Positions 39,908-40,590 of a DNA stretch of 40,590 nt are shown in pieces. Origin of the DNA: Tissierellia bacterium (lineage in GTDB: Bacteria; Bacillota; Clostridia; Tissierellales; Peptoniphilaceae). The translations under genes and the position numbers were made by a program. The stretch's first letter is position 1; every line of letters begins with the position of its first letter. Location of the stretch: NCBI GenBank assembly GCA_030537855.1, contig JAUNVD010000017.1:1-40590 (forward strand), read 5' to 3'. Below the pieces are notes generated by a model. It was not told the origin of the DNA. It made no database searches and saw only the letters and a list, made by a program, of their open reading frames with translations.

Positions 39908-40590
39908 ATGAATTTGAAAGATGAAATACGAAATATAGCAATTATTGCCCATGTAGACCATGGTAAAACTACATTGGTGGATAGTTTATTAAAACAATCA
40001 GGAGTTTTCCACGAGCATGAAAAAGTTCGAGATCGTGTTATGGACTCTAATGATATAGAACAAGAACGAGGAATTACCATATTATCAAAAAACACTTCTA
40101 TTCATTATAAAGGAGTGAAAATAAATATTATTGATACTCCAGGTCATGCTGATTTTGGAGGAGAAGTAGAACGAGTTCTTATGATGGTTAGTGGAGTCGT
40201 TCTTTTAGTAGATGCTTTTGAAGGCCCTATGCCTCAAACAAAATTTGTACTTAAAAAAGCTTTTGAGTTAAACCTACCTGTAGTTGTTTGTATTAATAAA
40301 ATTGATCGACCTGAGGCCAGACCGGAACATGTCATTGGGGAAATTTTAGATTTATTTATTGAATTAGGAGCAAACGAAGATATTTTGGACTGTCCTTTTG
40401 TCTTTACTTCTGCAAAAAAAGGATATGCTTCTTTAGATCCTAAAAACCAAGAAGGGACGATGGAGCCTTTGTTTCAAACCATTCTAGAGTATATTCCAGC
40501 ACCAAAGAATTTAGATGGAGAGCCTTTTCGCTTGTTAATTTCAACAATTGATTATAATGATTATATTGGTAGAATTGGCATTGGGAAGGT
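39908..40590 (+). CDS. typA: Translational GTPase TypA/BipA, 3' part beyond the window
   Basis: The first 227 codons of a GTPase continue past the window end with no stop. G motifs: G1 AHVDHGKTT (Lys20), switch [12 protein letters not shown]3 [16 protein letters not shown], and G4 NKID followed by RPEARPEHV, the last being typical of TypA/BipA and not EF-G, EF-Tu or LepA. Domain II begins at [21 protein letters not shown]. The protein acts on the ribosome in stress adaptation and 50S assembly. The ATG at 39908 has a weak ribosome site (GAAATAGAAAGAGATGATAGG). It lies after the terminator of the anti-sigma gene, so it probably has its own promoter. Confidence 0.96.
   Translation, partial: MNLKDEIRNIAIIAHVDHGKTTLVDSLLKQSGVFHEHEKVRDRVMDSNDIEQERGITILSKNTSIHYKGVKINIIDTPGHADFGGEVERVLMMVSGVVLLVDAFEGPMPQTKFVLKKAFELNLPVVVCINKIDRPEARPEHVIGEILDLFIELGANEDILDCPFVFTSAKKGYASLDPKNQEGTMEPLFQTILEYIPAPKNLDGEPFRLLISTIDYNDYIGRIGIGK

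Noticed and set aside
1..40590. CRISPR arrays, insertion sequences, prophage genes, tRNA or rRNA genes
   Set aside because: Looked for on both strands by eye; no regular spaced repeats, transposase or phage proteins, or conserved RNA-gene sequences were seen. A computed tRNA and repeat search would be the decisive test.

Overview
This window is chromosomal DNA from an AT-rich Gram-positive anaerobe, most likely a member of the Clostridia in the broad sense. The evidence is the strong AGGAGG-type ribosome sites, UUG and GUG starts, the tig-clpP-clpX-lon-ysxC order, AddAB instead of RecBCD, and oxygen-defence proteins typical of anaerobes (superoxide reductase and rubredoxin). The bcd-etfBA cluster and a 2-hydroxyacid dehydrogenase point to fermentation through acyl-CoA and 2-hydroxyacid intermediates. 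The species cannot be named from the sequence alone. I see no rRNA, tRNA, CRISPR array, insertion sequence, prophage or attachment site.

Layout. 1-3605: end of a secreted stalk-domain protein, an unknown six-helix membrane protein (-), a glyoxalase-like protein, and a YitT-type membrane protein (-). 3801-7216: operon of a nuclease-helicase, TrmL, and a class II aldolase. 7258-7614: superoxide reductase (-). 7770-11873: operon of an rRNA methyltransferase, a PduO-type cobalamin adenosyltransferase, a PAS-PP2C phosphatase and glucose-6-phosphate isomerase. 12451-15463: acyl-CoA dehydrogenase with EtfB and EtfA, under their own promoter with a long structured leader. 15594-18394: type 2 IPP isomerase, a DUF2207-like protein (-) and thioredoxin reductase. 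18421-19101: YceG/MltG-like protein (-). 19173-26681: tightly overlapping operon of RluA-type pseudouridine synthase, ROK kinase, AddB and AddA. 26765-29281: copper ATPase with a fused C-terminal chaperone domain. 29428-32322: PhaE-like protein, YdbC, lactate/hydroxyisocaproate-type dehydrogenase and a zinc-ribbon membrane protein. 32505-38731: trigger factor, ClpP, ClpX, Lon and YsxC. 38772-38933: rubredoxin (-). 39407-39802: anti-sigma-type ATPase. 39908-end: start of TypA/BipA.

How the genes fit together. The Bcd-Etf module and the hydroxyacid dehydrogenase would serve redox balance in amino-acid or butyrate-type fermentation. Thioredoxin reductase, superoxide reductase and rubredoxin handle oxidative stress. 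Trigger factor, ClpXP and Lon form a protein-quality block. The nuclease-helicase and AddAB handle DNA repair. The PAS-PP2C phosphatase and the RsbW/SpoIIAB-like ATPase are pieces of partner-switching signalling, but no anti-anti-sigma or sigma gene is next to either.

Most of the window is ordinary core genome, and I found no clearly new multi-gene system. The best leads are: a terminator-like hairpin inside the start of pgi; a strong internal ribosome site that could release a free CopZ-like chaperone from copA; a PhaE-like protein without a PHA synthase beside it, driven by a promoter whose spacer holds a perfect palindrome; and several unexplained palindromes in intergenic regions.
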